NCBI RefSeq assembly: GCF_000247815.1
Contig: NC_021675.1
Span: forward strand, 61,597,029 to 61,661,028
Reading direction: 5' to 3'
DNA length: 64,000 nucleotides
DNA from: Ficedula albicollis
Taxonomy: Eukaryota; Chordata; Aves; Passeriformes; Muscicapidae
Position 1 is the stretch's first letter. Each line of letters begins with the position of its first letter. The notes under the pieces were generated by a model. It was not told the origin of the DNA, searched no databases, and saw nothing but the letters and a program-made list of their open reading frames with translations. Position numbers and translations under genes: made by a program. Positions 38,906 to 50,897 of the stretch are shown here, piece by piece.

Positions 38906-38969
38906 AAAAAAAAAAAAAAAAAAAAACCCCCCCCCCCCCCCCCCCAGAAAAAAAAAAAAAAAAAAAAAA
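38906..38969. repeat. A21-C19-AG-A22 homopolymer block
   Basis: This is a small version of the A/C/A architecture: 21 A (38906-38926), 19 C (38927-38945), AG, then 22 A (38948-38969). At this size the block is fully plausible as genuine DNA and may represent the unexpanded or correctly read form of the two larger blocks. Confidence 0.95.
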
Positions 38970-39429
38970 GAGTGGTAGACACCCCTTACTCATAAAACAC
39001 AGATGCATGTGTTGAAGTTACAGCTCCCTTTTGAGCTTTTCTAGATGGAGCTTCAGTGTTCTTCTCTGGGTGTGACAGCTCAGGCTGGGATCTCTCCTCT
39101 TGGAGAACACCATTTTGGCCAGGCTGGTATTTTGGTAGAAATTTGAGATGCTAGGTATGAGAGAAAGCAGACTCCATGTACAGGATGGTGAAGCTCAGTG
39201 GGCAGGGCATTTATCACAAAGGAGGGATGATGCCTCTGCCTCTCTTCTGAGGGCTGCTTATATCCCATCTGTGTGTTACATCCCACTCAGTTTGTTAGTG
39301 GGATTCCTGAATCAGAAAATAAGTCCAGGGAAAGATCCCGACTTTACTGACTTCCAGTGAATGTAAGCCAAGATTTTACTTGAAAATTTTCATCAGTAGA
39401 CTCCAGGTCTCAATTTGCAGAAGTCGTGT
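38970..39429. other. Intergenic DNA, nothing recognised
   Basis: Unique sequence without recognisable genes or repeats. Confidence 0.5.
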
Positions 39430-39870
39430 AAGACTGTCACTTTCTGATTAGGAACAGCGAGTAATGCAGCAATACACAGCCGACTTCCAAGCAGCAAGAA
39501 GAAGTGATTTATTGAAAAGCCATGGCATTTCTATAAGAGAGATCATGCAAAACAAAGTACAAAAGACTCATTGGTCCAAGAAGGCAACACCTCTTTGAAA
39601 AGTGCTTTCTGCAAATCACGAGACACTCACATGGCTCTGTGATCAACACCAGGTGTTTATCTGTGTTGTTCTCTCTTCCTTCTCTTGTTTGTCTCTGTGA
39701 AAAATCCTAGCTTGGGAAAGGTCCAAGCTGGAGCTGAGAGAGCCAACAGCCTGGGAAAAATCCAGGCTGGAGTTTTCCACGAGCCTTCAGCAGTGTCCAC
39801 AGAAGACCACCTCAGCTATGAAGTCTGTTCACTGAATGAATCACATCAAATAAAACAACAAAAAGTTTGA
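39430..39870 (-). mobile_element. Possible solitary LTR remnant
   Basis: On the minus strand an AATAAA signal (complement of 39508-39513) is followed by TCACTTCTTCTTGC and a TGTGTATTGCTGC stretch, an arrangement reminiscent of the R/U5 part of avian endogenous retroviral LTRs. An internal short repeat (TGGGAAAGGTCCAAGCTGGAG and TGGGAAAAATCCAGGCTGGAG) lies at about 39713-39772. No retroviral coding sequence flanks it, and neither the boundaries nor a target duplication could be set. It could equally be unique DNA. Confidence 0.35.
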
Positions 39871-41289
39871 TGATTGTATACCCTAGCAAACCACCTTAAC
39901 AGCACTGAATGGAAATGTAGTCTAAGGTGTATGTTTTTCTAAAAGTGACAAAAAGGATGTCAAGCAGACTGAAAATGCAGATGGTGTGGCTATGGAGGAG
40001 CCTGCATGGCAGTGCTCTGACAGTCACACCTCGGAGCCCTTTCCTCCCAGGGCTGCTCAGGCTGCTGTGCACTCCTGCTGTCCTCTCTGGTGGGTACTGT
40101 GGCTTGCTGAGCATCTGCACTCACTCCAGCCAACCCAATGTGGCATTTGTAAGCTCCTTGCTTCCAGACCCAGAGGAACACAGTGACAGTGGCTCTGAAC
40201 CCAGAGTGTGTTCATTCCTTCTTAAACTGCCTGTTTGTTCTTATTCATAAATTATCTCCTACTCAATTATTTTAATCTCTGGCCTTAGAGCTGAATAGAC
40301 ACATGAACAGCACTTGCTCTTTGCATCTCTGCCAGCCTGTCTTCCCTTGCCTACTGCTGGAAGCTCAGTCAATTCCCACGCTTCCTGCACCTTCCTCAGC
40401 TGGTAAAGTTTCTACCTGCCCTCTGGTTTCTCATGTCAGCTGAAAGGCAGGCTATTCAGACCCTTCTTTCCTTGATGTATTCCTTTGGGCTATTATGATG
40501 GTAGTCTTTTTTCTTTTCTTTTCTTTTTTTCTTTTTTCTTTTTTTCTTTTTTCTTTTTTTTCCCCCCCTGTGGTTTTGGTTTTCCGTGGGGTCTCTTTGT
40601 TGTCTTTTATCAGTTTTCCCCTGACAGCCTTTTCAGTTTTTAATTTTGTGCAGCTGAGCAGGATTGCAAAATGCAAATTGAAAAAACTAAAAAGAAAGAT
40701 GTGCTCCTCACATTTTTTGTGCTCAAGAAAGCAAGCTGATAAAGGAATAAACCCAAGAATCTTACTGAATCTACTCTGTCCCTTGGGATTTCAGCCTACT
40801 GATTTCTACAGTGGGTGGCACACAAAGAGTAATAATGTGACTACTGTCTCACTTTCAGATAATATTACCAAATACCCATTTTTGGCTGAATCAAGGTATT
40901 CAGCATGAATTCCCCATAAAAATAAAATTCTTACTGTTAGAGCTTCCATAAATCTTCCCACCTACTGTCCTAATAAGCATAACGAAGGGAGGATTGGATG
41001 GAAATTCAACCTACCCCATGTGGATGCATAGTGGGTTTCTTCAGGCTCTTTCTGCAATGCTGAATGTCTGTAATTGCCCTGGCACTTCAGAGCCTCTGTG
41101 TCCAAATCTGATGCTCTCAGGTTCAGCCCTTGAGTATCAGCCCGTTTTTGAATTTTGGTTGATTTTCATATGACCATATGAACCTGCAAAAAAATCAGAT
41201 AAATGGATCCCAGGACCTTCAGCTTTGTAATTTCCTCCCCCACTGCCATGACATTGATTTGGTGAGCCCTGAGGGTGGCTGGTTTTTTT
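39871..41289. other. Intergenic DNA, no gene recognised
   Basis: Chance-sized frames only. A pyrimidine tract of TTTTTTC-like units lies at about 40508-40568. Nothing else was recognised. Confidence 0.5.
40508..40568 (+). repeat. TTTTTTC-rich polypyrimidine tract
   Basis: About 60 bases consist only of T and C in irregular TTTTC and TTTTTTTC units and end in a short C-run. Confidence 0.9.
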
Positions 41290-41409
41290 GGCAACTGGAA
41301 GCAGAAGAGGACCAGCATAAGATGCAGTATGTAGTTTACTCTGACACCCGGCAACTGGAAGCAGAAGAGGACCAGCATAAGGTGCAGTATGTAGTTTACC
41401 TTGACACCT
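41290..41409 (+). repeat. Tandem duplication, 60-base unit x2
   Basis: Units at 41290-41349 and 41350-41409 begin GGCAACTGGAAGCAGAAGAG and differ at a few positions. The unit length is a multiple of three, so the overlying chance frame continues through both copies, but no gene is indicated. Confidence 0.93.
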
Positions 41410-44400
41410 TGGCTTCCTCACAGAGGTTGGACATTCCTTCTGGTACCATGCAGTTTACTCCAGGGAGAAAGAAGGTGTGAATCAAGCTCTGTCTAGCACA
41501 ACAATCTGCAAAGAAATGGAAAAACTCAGGAATTTCTCTGGATACTGTTCTCCAAATTTGTCCTGCTTAGCTGTGCTTTAAAGGAAGGTCCTGACTAATA
41601 AAAATTTTGACCAGTTAAGATTTTTTTTTGATGAGACACTAGTTCATTTTTGCTCCCTAATGATAGCAAAAGATAACTCAGTGATAGGAACAGTTGAGGA
41701 AAACTAGAAAAATGCAAAGTCCCAGTTTTCTTAGGGATCTCAGTGTGACAGTAGCTCAGGTTGTTAATGGTGTGACTAGAATGACCAGTGACAGCCTTGA
41801 GGCTGCTAAAGGTCTTGTCCTGAATCCTTGTAGGCTGAGGAAATCTCTCCCATAGAGTTCAGTTTGATATGTGGATGAAAAGGCATTTCTCATACCTGTT
41901 CAACATTTAGTGGTTCTAGATCTAGATTACCCAGGGAGACATGATGATATCAGCAGCACTAGATTACTTTACATGGGCAGAGGTTTTATTCCAGAATGCT
42001 GGGATTTTAGAAAAGCAGAGAGGTGTATATGGCTAACTGATGGAGCTGTTCCCAGAGTTTAGCCCATGGCTGGTATTGTTCCCACAGTTTAGCCTGTGGC
42101 TAGTAATTAAGACCTTATAGCTGTTCTCTGACTGTCCCTACTGCCCTGTGCTCATTCTCTTGACTCCTCATAACTGTGTCTTGGCCTGCTCTATTCAAGT
42201 TATTCTTTCAGACCCTTGACTATCAAATTAGTCATTATTTGGCCAAGAAGAAACAAATTCAACAGCTCAAATTATTTCTCGTGATGAGTCAATGCTTAAG
42301 CCCCCATCCAATTAGTTACCTCTCTGCAAATCCTTTCCAATTTGCCAATGGAAAATGGAAATACTCATGCTCCTCCTGTCATTGAATGCACAATAGGCTG
42401 ACTGAAGGATGGCACACAGCAGTGCTTGCAGGACTCTGTAGCTCTCTGGGACAAGCCATGAGGCAGCCCTGGGAGTGAGACAGCACCACCACCACCTTGC
42501 CTTTCTCACACAGGACTTTGTGCAACCCACATTTGAAACTGAAGTCTAGAAGCTATAATACAAATTGCTTGAGGAGCCAGGATGCTGCAGGTGAGTCTGG
42601 CATGAGCTTTGCCCATGTAGACGTTGATGAAGCTGAAGAACATCACTGGGGTCAGCAGGCTGTTTGTGATGGCTCTGTGGGGCTGGGTGTTGTGCTGCTG
42701 GAAATCCCAGCAGCTTGGCATCCTGCACAATCTCAAGGGCAGCCTCCAGCCCAGTCTCTGCCCCTCTGCTATCTCTACCCAGTACCTTTGGTGCCTGTGG
42801 GCAATTCAGCACATCTTTAATCTGAACATGATGAGTGGAGCATGCCTGAATACCACTCACTAGAGGTATTCCCTTCCATGGATTGTTTGGGAAGAAAAAT
42901 GGTGGTTTTATAATTGGTCTGAAGTTTCCACTGGTAGATGTTTTGATACATAGATAGACGTTTTGTAAATTCTATTAATAAATGCAGAAAATAAAATTTG
43001 AACTAAAACCCTTTATTGTTCCCTGTTTATTTTTTATAGGCTGTGCCACTTTAAGAGTTGGGACCTTGATATAAAAACAAACATTGACATGCATTATCAT
43101 GGCACGGGTATTGAGTGTGAAATAGATTCTCCGTATACTGCTATGTAATTTTAAAGTGTTTAAATATCTTTTAAGACATTTTATTTTTGATTTAACACCA
43201 TTTTTCTCCCAGTATAAAGTCAGACTTGTGTCTCAGAAGTGTATTTCTGAAAGTGAAGTTAAAATCCTCAGAGCTGTGATGCTCTGAAATGGCTATTGGT
43301 TCTTGCTATCTGAGATGAACTCCCAGTTTTCTGGGGAGTGCCAACGTTGGGGGTCCTCATTTTTCTTTGGAAAGTGCCAAGGATCTGCTTTAAAAGCATC
43401 AGGTCTCTTAAGTATCTCTCCATCAGGTATCTACAAACTACAGCACTCCAAATCACTTTTTCAAAATGTTTCCCAGCACCTCTGTGAATGTGAAAAGCAA
43501 GCCCCAGAGAACTTCTTTTGAATGTTTTGGCATTAGTGTTCTGTGAGACAGGGAGAAGAGATGAAGTGAAATGAGTCTCAAAATAGGACTGTCAAGTTCT
43601 TTTCTGGTAGAACTTACATTAATTTTTAATACTCCATCTGTGATCAGAAGAAAAGAAAGATCTTTAGTTCTCAGCACAGATCTTTTTTGAGCACACATTT
43701 TTCCTTGTAGCTGTTATATATTCAGTTACATGATTCACTAACATATTTGTATTGCTTTTCTTGCTTTATGGGAGTCAGGCAGAGCCACCTTTGGGCCTCA
43801 TCTTGAACAAAACCAGCAAAATTCATCACCAGTAACCCCTCAGCAGTAATCCTGCTGTGCTACTTTACATGTGGGAGTAATAAGAGGCAGCCTTTGAGAG
43901 GATAACAAGGTCCTTATGTCAGCTCTGTCTTTTTAATGATTGAATTTAAATAATATTGTGTGCTTATAGCAGGATCTGGTGATCAGTGGATGTTATTTTG
44001 CACATGTTCTCCTGGATATAGAATCATATTTATTACTGTTGTCCCTTTGTGGTCTCATTCTACCATCTGGTGCCAGGTTCCCTTCCAGTCTTTCGTATCA
44101 TTTCTGCCTTTGATCATGGCTGAATTTTAACTAGATATCATTCTCTCCTTTCATCAAAAGAAACTTTCTGAGTGGCTTCATTTCTTACTGATTAACTCAA
44201 ACAAGCACAGAGACCACATGAAGGGTAGGTTAAAACAAAGGCATGTATCCAGTTGAATCTTTTGGGGATGGTAGGGCCTGCTCCTGTTCTAATTGTGTTC
44301 ATCTGCATTGTGATGGATCAGTTCAGTGAATCACCTGGAAGTGGTATAAGCAACTAATTCTGTGGGTCAGTGATTTAGTTAATCTGTGACAAGTCAGAAG

Positions 44401-44797
44401 ATTAAAATAGAATTTAATTATCACTGACAGTACTTGTATTGAATTTAAATAATTTAAATATTTTTCAAGAGCTGCATTTTTTGGACATGTATTATATTTA
44501 ATCAGGAAGGAAAGACGTATCTGTGACTATAATATTAAGTGAGGGAAGTAAACTCACCCACTCATTGCCTGCTTTTGTTTCCAGCTTATGAGGAAAAACT
44601 GGGGGAAAGAAATTGGTAAAACATGTCAAAATTAAGAAAATAAAAATAAAACCAAGTACAATTTTGAAGCCATTGTAGGAAATTTAAGTGTTTGAATATG
44701 GTGAAACTGGTTCACACTGAGGAGGTTTACTGGAGCATTATTCTTTCTCCCTTAGTGAGTTAGGACAAATATCTACTTGATCAATAATGACGAAAAA
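41410..44797. other. Intergenic DNA, no gene recognised
   Basis: Unique DNA, AT-rich after 42950. Open frames are at most about 107 codons on either strand, mostly overlapping each other at 42500-42860, and show no recognised domain. No transposon signature was seen. Confidence 0.5.
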
Positions 44798-45848
44798 TAA
44801 CTGGTAGAAGCTACAGGGAGTTTAGAAGTATTTGAGACATGTAGGCAGTTGCATCCATTCTAGGTTAAAATTTTAGGGTGCAGTGGGTAGGAAAACAGGA
44901 AAACTTGATCTTGCTCTTTTTCTTTACAGTCTCTCAGTCAAATTTCCAGCACTCAATATTTATGTGTGGCCGTTTCTAAAGCGAAGATTTAATCCTGTGG
45001 GTCATAAAGGGAACAAATTGAAAGTTGAGATAAAAGGCTCCACTGAAAAAACTGTCAGTGAGAAAGTTAAAAGCTTCCCAAGTGTAATGTAGATGGTCCC
45101 AGAAGGCACAGAGAAACATCCCAAAATATCTGCTTAAGTGCAGAGCTCAGAATAGCCTGTATATCTTTAGAGGAAATTAGCCATCTCTCTTATCCACATG
45201 CATGTTAATTTGAATTAGAATTTTTTTTTTTTGAGAACAAATCTGTTTTCCTTTTTTAACTTAGCAGCTAGAAGCTGAAAGAGAAGCCCTTGTGGGCCTT
45301 TTTCAGTTCTCTGCTGCTACATAAAGCTTAATCCTTTCATAGGGAGATAAGGTCTTGCAAAGCCAGGTAGAATGGGGTTGGATTTTTTAAAATATGGCTA
45401 TTGCTTTAACTGGTAGAAGCTACAGGGAGTTTAGAAGTATTTGAGACATGTAGGCAGTTACATCCATTCTAGGTTAAAATTTTAGGGTGCAGTGGGTAGG
45501 AAAACAGGAAAACTTAACTTAGCAGCTAGAAGCTGAAAGAGAAGCCCTTGTGGGCCTTTTTCAGTTCTCTGCTGCTACATAAAGCTTAATCCTTTCATAG
45601 GGAGATAAGGTCTTGCAAAGCCAGGTAGAATAGGGTTGGATTTTTTAAAATATTGCTATTGCTTTGAGGGTGCAGTGGGTAGGAAAACAGGAAAACTTAA
45701 CTTAGCAGCTAGAAGCTGAAAGAGAAGCCCTTGTGGGCCTTTTTCAGTTCTCTGCTGCTACATAAAGCTTAATCCTTTCATAGGGAGATAAGGTCTTGCA
45801 AAGCCAGGTAGAATAGGGTTGGATTTTTTAAAATATTGCTATTGCTTT
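44798..45848 (+). repeat. Compound tandem duplication (A-B modules)
   Basis: Two modules recur. Module A (109 bases, starts TAACTGGTAGAAGC) is at 44798-44906 and again ending at 45515. A 32-base end-piece of A is at 45667-45698. Module B (150 bases, starts AACTTAGCAGCTAGAAG) is at 45258-45407, 45516-45665 and 45699-45848. Copies are nearly identical. B2 and B3 share TAGGGTTGG and TATTGCT while B1 has TGGGGTTGG and TATGGCT, so B3 arose from B2 in a 183-base tandem step. The spacer 44907-45257 is single copy. Confidence 0.95.
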
Positions 45849-48800
45849 GTAGGAAGTTGCTGGTTTACTCCATCTGTCCTGAGAGCAGTTCCTCTTCTCT
45901 TCCCTATTTTGCAGAAACTGAAAAAGGGAGGGGAAAAAAAATAAACGAAACCCACAGAATGCAATTGGTCTCTTCTGTGCAAATTAAAATATCTCCTGGA
46001 TTAATTTAAAATACTGTACAGTCCTAAAACCACAGCTGCTGACTTTGTGCTGGAGCAGATGTGATGTGCTGCCAAACACTTTCTGCCAGCTTCACTAGCA
46101 CCTAGTAGGGCAGAGAATAACAAGCCATGAAGGAGCATTTTCATCTGGTCTCTGTCTGTTTGTCCTTCTGAGAAGTTATCTAGACAGCACTGCTTCTGTT
46201 TAGTGTTCAACCTCCTCTCAGCAGAGCCCAAACAAAAAAGAACCTTTCAGGTAATGAAACCCAGTCTAAATCTAAGATATTCCTCTGCTAAATTTCTCTT
46301 AGGATAGTAAGAATCATGAGAATGCAAGCAAGTTAAATGTACTGTATTTAATCCCACTTTGAGTACCTGCCAAGGACATAAACCATTTTTGGTATTTAGT
46401 CCAGTCTGAGGATTTCTGGATTGCTGCTGTACTGTGGACTGTAGGCTAACAGAAAGGTCAGATCAGGAAAAACATTCTCAGTAATAGCAGCTAGTGAAAT
46501 TATCTACCTTTTTGCAGAGATTCAAATGCTAATGATGGAACCAGGTGATGTTGTTACATCTGCTTAACAGTCAGGGATTCACTGGTTCATTTTTAAGATT
46601 CCTTTAGAATTGGGGTGAAAATTTCATATTTAACCATAAGCCAGAACTCATTGTCAAATTTCTGAGAAGACTGGAAGATTTGCTAAAACCCAGAAATGAA
46701 AACAGAGAGGTTGAGAAATCCCTCTACTCCAAATCATCCCTTCCCTAGCTCCTTTTAATGGTTTTAGGTTTGGTCATGCAGCTGTGCAATTCCTGCTAGT
46801 CCCATTTGATATAGATAGTGTTAACACACAACAAAAATACGAGAAGTGCAAGTGATATACACAAACTGCTTATAATGGGCTGAAAAAAACCAGACAAGTT
46901 AGAAATGCTGGATGCCTGAAAATATTGTAAAAGTGCTAAGAGCAGTATCTGAACTACTGTTCCCCTCAGAAAGGTGCAGGTCTACACAGGTGACAAACAT
47001 GCCAAACCTTCACAGAAAAGCACACTGGGATCAAATCTCTTGGAAAGGAAGAAAAGAATAGGCAATCTAAGCTAAAAGTGAAATAACCCTTCCAGACCTT
47101 CTGTTTTCTGTACTTTAGGGCATGCAAGCATGGAAACATTTATAGATGGTGGTGACAAACTGATAAATTTGCCTTTGTTTTTAATTACCTGAATGTCATT
47201 CTTAGGACCCCATCTATTCTACTTATGCTCTAAATTTTTTATTCTGCTATCAAATAGACATCCTGATTGAATGTAATAGGTCTGTGAAAGCTGAGAACAA
47301 AGAAGCTTGGAGCTTGCCAGCTACTGACAGCTTTATTAAGGTGATGCAGTGGAGCTTGTGAAGGATGTGATGTTTGTGGTGTCATCCAGACAATGAGGAC
47401 ATGTGCATGTTCAGACAGAAATGAGGGTAAGTCCCACAGTGGCAAGCACACACAGATTGTTCCAGACTGGAATTTTGCCACCAGCACTCACACAAGTGCA
47501 GAGAGCCCAGTCCTGCTGTCCTGTTCAGGTTGGAGGCTCCCTGGTGGAAACACACATGCTCCCACTCTGGGTTCACAGGTGTGCTCACACTCAGACTCCT
47601 CCAACATCAGCACAGCTCTCAGGTCATGTCTGCACCCTGAGCCTTCACCCAGACACTGATCCACACCTCGAGTCTTCTCAGGTAAGTCCTCTCCTACTTG
47701 CCTGCTAATCCAGACTGAAGTTTGCTGGCAAACTGCACCTGCACACACTTGGATGGTGTTCACTTGGCAAATACAAACACATCCAGGTCTCTGCAGAGGC
47801 TGGCACCCAACCTTGCAGCTTACACCTGTCTCTCAGGCTGTTGGCATTTCTGACCATGCAGCTCGCACACCTAGAGAGGGAGATTGCACAGTAAGAGAAA
47901 AAAAATCTATGAAAATAGACTTCAGTGATCAGGCACAGGACTCAGTCAGATGAGTGTACAGCCCTGCAGCCTACCTGCCTGCAGCCATTCCTTCTAATTT
48001 CCTCCTCTGATTTTCCTGCTCTTGGCCTTCCTGATCCACACTGGTCCTTCCCTTTACTCCTTCCCCTTAGCAGGCCATCGTAAGTTTTACATGACCTGAA
48101 TTCACTCCTAATATCCAATAAAAATGAAGTTAACCACATTTTATGTTTCTAATCACTGACAAAGTTCAGCTTGACCTTCCTCAAGGCTGTGCCCAAATTG
48201 TTGCTTTAACAGTCCATCAGGCACTGACCACCACATTCTAGTTCCTGTCAAAGTCTCCTTCATCTCTTGCTTGTTAATTCCTGAGGGTCTGTGGGTTTAA
48301 TTTATCACTTGTTTGTTCTGTTGTTCTGGATAGTCCTCACACTGCCTCCACCAGAGTCTCTTGCAGTTGATACAAAGGCCCAAAGGTTGATTGGGGTGGT
48401 GGTGTGGGGGTTGGAAACTGATGCATGGACAAGCCACAAATAATATTAGGTGGATACGGTATCTTGAGAACAAGAAATTACATAATGTGGGCCACAATAC
48501 TTTAATTCAGGGAAATAGCAAATGAACACTCCCAAATGACACCAAATCAGTATTCCCACTGGGATGGGACTTTGTCTCATTAGTATTTGAAGCTAAGTAT
48601 GAGGCACAGAATGAATGTGGAGTATCACAGTGCTAATAGCACTGGTGGAAGCAGGTGACAGTTTTGGAGTATCCTAGTAAAGGAGGCTCACACTTGCTGG
48701 TGTTTTAAAATACACGGTCCCAAAGTATGTGGCATCTACAGTGGCAGGGGTGGCTGAAGCGCAGTGGAGGGGAGAAGGCACTCACAAGGACAAAGTGCTA

Positions 48801-50390
48801 GGCTGGAGGGTAGGAAACAGAAAAAATACAGGCAAAAAACATGCCAAGAAAAAAAAAGAAAAAAAAAAAAAGAGAACTGATAAGCTGACAGGACTATAGA
48901 TAGTACAGGATTAGTTCTGCAGCAGAGTTCACTGCCACAAGCATTGGGATGTATGCAACAGAATCTCCCCCACACTCTCAAGGGCTGCAGAAAGCTGCAG
49001 TGAAGACATGAGCATTTCCAAGGGCTGAGGGTTGGCTTCTGTTTGCAGGTATAACCTCTGCCACCTTTCGTTGTTGTAAAAAATTGAGCCACATCATCTT
49101 GTTTAGATCTGAGCAGCTTGTTTTTTCCCTTTAACACAAAATGCACAGCCTGGGCACAAAGCAAGCCTTGAGCTTGGACACACCCTCAGCTGTACCTGAG
49201 CACATCAGGTACAAGTGTGGCAGATTGATATTCAGAGCAGCCAGTTGTTGGGGAGTTAAGCAGAAGGTGAAGTATTCCTTTCCTTGGAGGCCACACTTCC
49301 AGTGCTCTGTTACTTTTTTTTTTTTTCTTGAGGGTCCAGCCATAGTGCTGTGTGATCAGGACAAAAATTAAGGCAGGTAAATAGTATTCTTCTCCTTGGA
49401 AGTGTGTTCTTTGAACTCTGATGGATTTGGTAATGTTTAGTCTGTTAAGACAGGGCAGACTCTGCAGTCTCCAGATCTAGAAGGAAGTCCTGGAGACAAA
49501 ATGCCAACCTGCCTTGCAGGGGCTGGAAGCAGAGGACATACTTGACTGCTGAGCTTCTCAATGCATCTCTTTCAAATGAGAAGAGCCATCAATTACTTTT
49601 TGAGACACATGCAGCTTTCTCCTGCCCTGTCAGCCTCTAGTGGTTTCCCTATGGGGGGTTCATTTGATTACATTATCATACAGCACCATAACTCCTACTG
49701 ATCTCCAATACTGATCAGCAGGAGCCAGCACCTCCACCTGCAAGGACAGATTCTCTGCTCAGGGTGCAGACAGGTATCTGTTCTCAAAGAAACATGCACT
49801 GCCTGAAAAGATAGGATGCTTTGTTCTGTTTTGGTCTAGATTTTTGAGGAAAAACTCCCTTTTTTTTTCCTGTGATATGGGATGTTTTCTGATGAGTAGG
49901 TAAGAAATGAGGAATTTGCATCATAATTAAGGTACCCTTCTCCACCATACCTGCTGCACAGAAATAAAAACACACAATATACATTTCTCTAAAATATACT
50001 GAAAAAAACTCCACCAAAACCAACCAAACAAGAAAATTGAAAGATCAATTTACTATTGACTTAATATAGCTGTACCATCCAGTTTAAACTTTATAACGTT
50101 GTCCTGGAGTCTTATCTACACATTTGCGAAGTTTTTCTTTTTTAAGAATAGACAGAAAGCACTGGAATCCCTGCAGATAACTTGATCTTAAGTGAACTGG
50201 CCAGCAGGAGCATGCAGAGGGGGATCCTGGTGGCTGTTCTGTGTGCTCCCATTCTCTGTGTGCTGGAGGGGGTGCAGCTCAGAGTCCCTTCACTGCCATG
50301 GTATGTTTTAAACTTCCAGCTAAGTATGTGATGAAATACCACTGTTTGAGAGGAAAGCTGTTTGCTCTTCTCCGTCTCTTCCCTCGGCTC
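45849..50390. other. Intergenic DNA, no gene recognised
   Basis: Unique DNA with short frames (longest about 142 codons on the minus strand at 48736-49164, without recognisable domains). Short A- and T-runs lie near 48846-48872 and 49313-49326. No repeat family or RNA gene was recognised. Confidence 0.5.
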
Positions 50391-50809
50391 TCTCCAGAGT
50401 TCTCTTGGCTTCGGGGACACACGATTTCAAGAATGTCCCCGGTCCCTCAGGAAAAGTGCCGCACGCAGACCAAAGGGACCCGCGGAGAGGAGCAGCAGGG
50501 CACAAGCAGGGACCCCCTTTGCTAAAACTGTTTATGGAACTGTAAACCAGGCTGCAAGAGGGAGACGGTCCGGAGGCAGAGGGGAGGGGGAGCTCATTCC
50601 TCCTCCCTCTCTGTCTCAAAGCCCTTTGCTTTCCAAGCCGAAATGCGGCTGAAATCTGACGCCTGGACTGCACACGCTGTGAGACGTGGGCATGCCCTCG
50701 CAGCGCTCTGATTTCCTCCGCAGCTCGCAGAGCCAGAGGCTCAGCAGAGGAGTGTCTCCATCAGGCAGGGAGTGCCACATCACTGTGCTGCCTGTGCAGG
50801 GGCTCCAGC
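50391..50809 (+). promoter_or_regulatory. CPZ: GC-rich 5' flank, probable CPZ promoter and 5' UTR
   Basis: GC and CpG content rises from about 50391 (for example CCTCGGCTCTC, CCCGCGGAGAGG, GACGGTCCGGAGG) and continues to the signal-peptide start codon at 50810. No TATA box is evident. The region is the natural place for the transcription start of the following gene, but the exact start cannot be set. Confidence 0.55.
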
Positions 50810-50897
50810 ATGGTCCTGAGGCTCCTGCTGCTCCTCGCTGGGCTGCTCGGGGCCACCGAGCCAGCACCCCGCTGTGACACCGGCCAGGAGACCCTCG
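50810..50897 (+). CDS. CPZ: Signal-peptide first exon, probably carboxypeptidase Z (CPZ) exon 1
   Basis: The exon starts with ATG in an acceptable context (CCAGCATGG) and encodes 29 codons plus one base. Residues 1-16 form a textbook signal peptide (Met-Val-Leu-Arg, then a run of Leu broken by Ala and Gly), followed by a Cys at residue 22. It ends at ACCCTCG|GTAAGG, a strong phase-1 donor. CPZ is a secreted metallocarboxypeptidase with an N-terminal frizzled-type cysteine-rich domain that binds Wnt, and it is the immediate same-strand neighbour of GPR78 in vertebrates. The identification rests on this synteny and on the similar layout of the CPZ N-terminus (signal peptide, then Cys near residue 22). 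No further CPZ exon was found, so the rest should lie beyond the right edge. Another secreted protein is possible. Confidence 0.6.
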
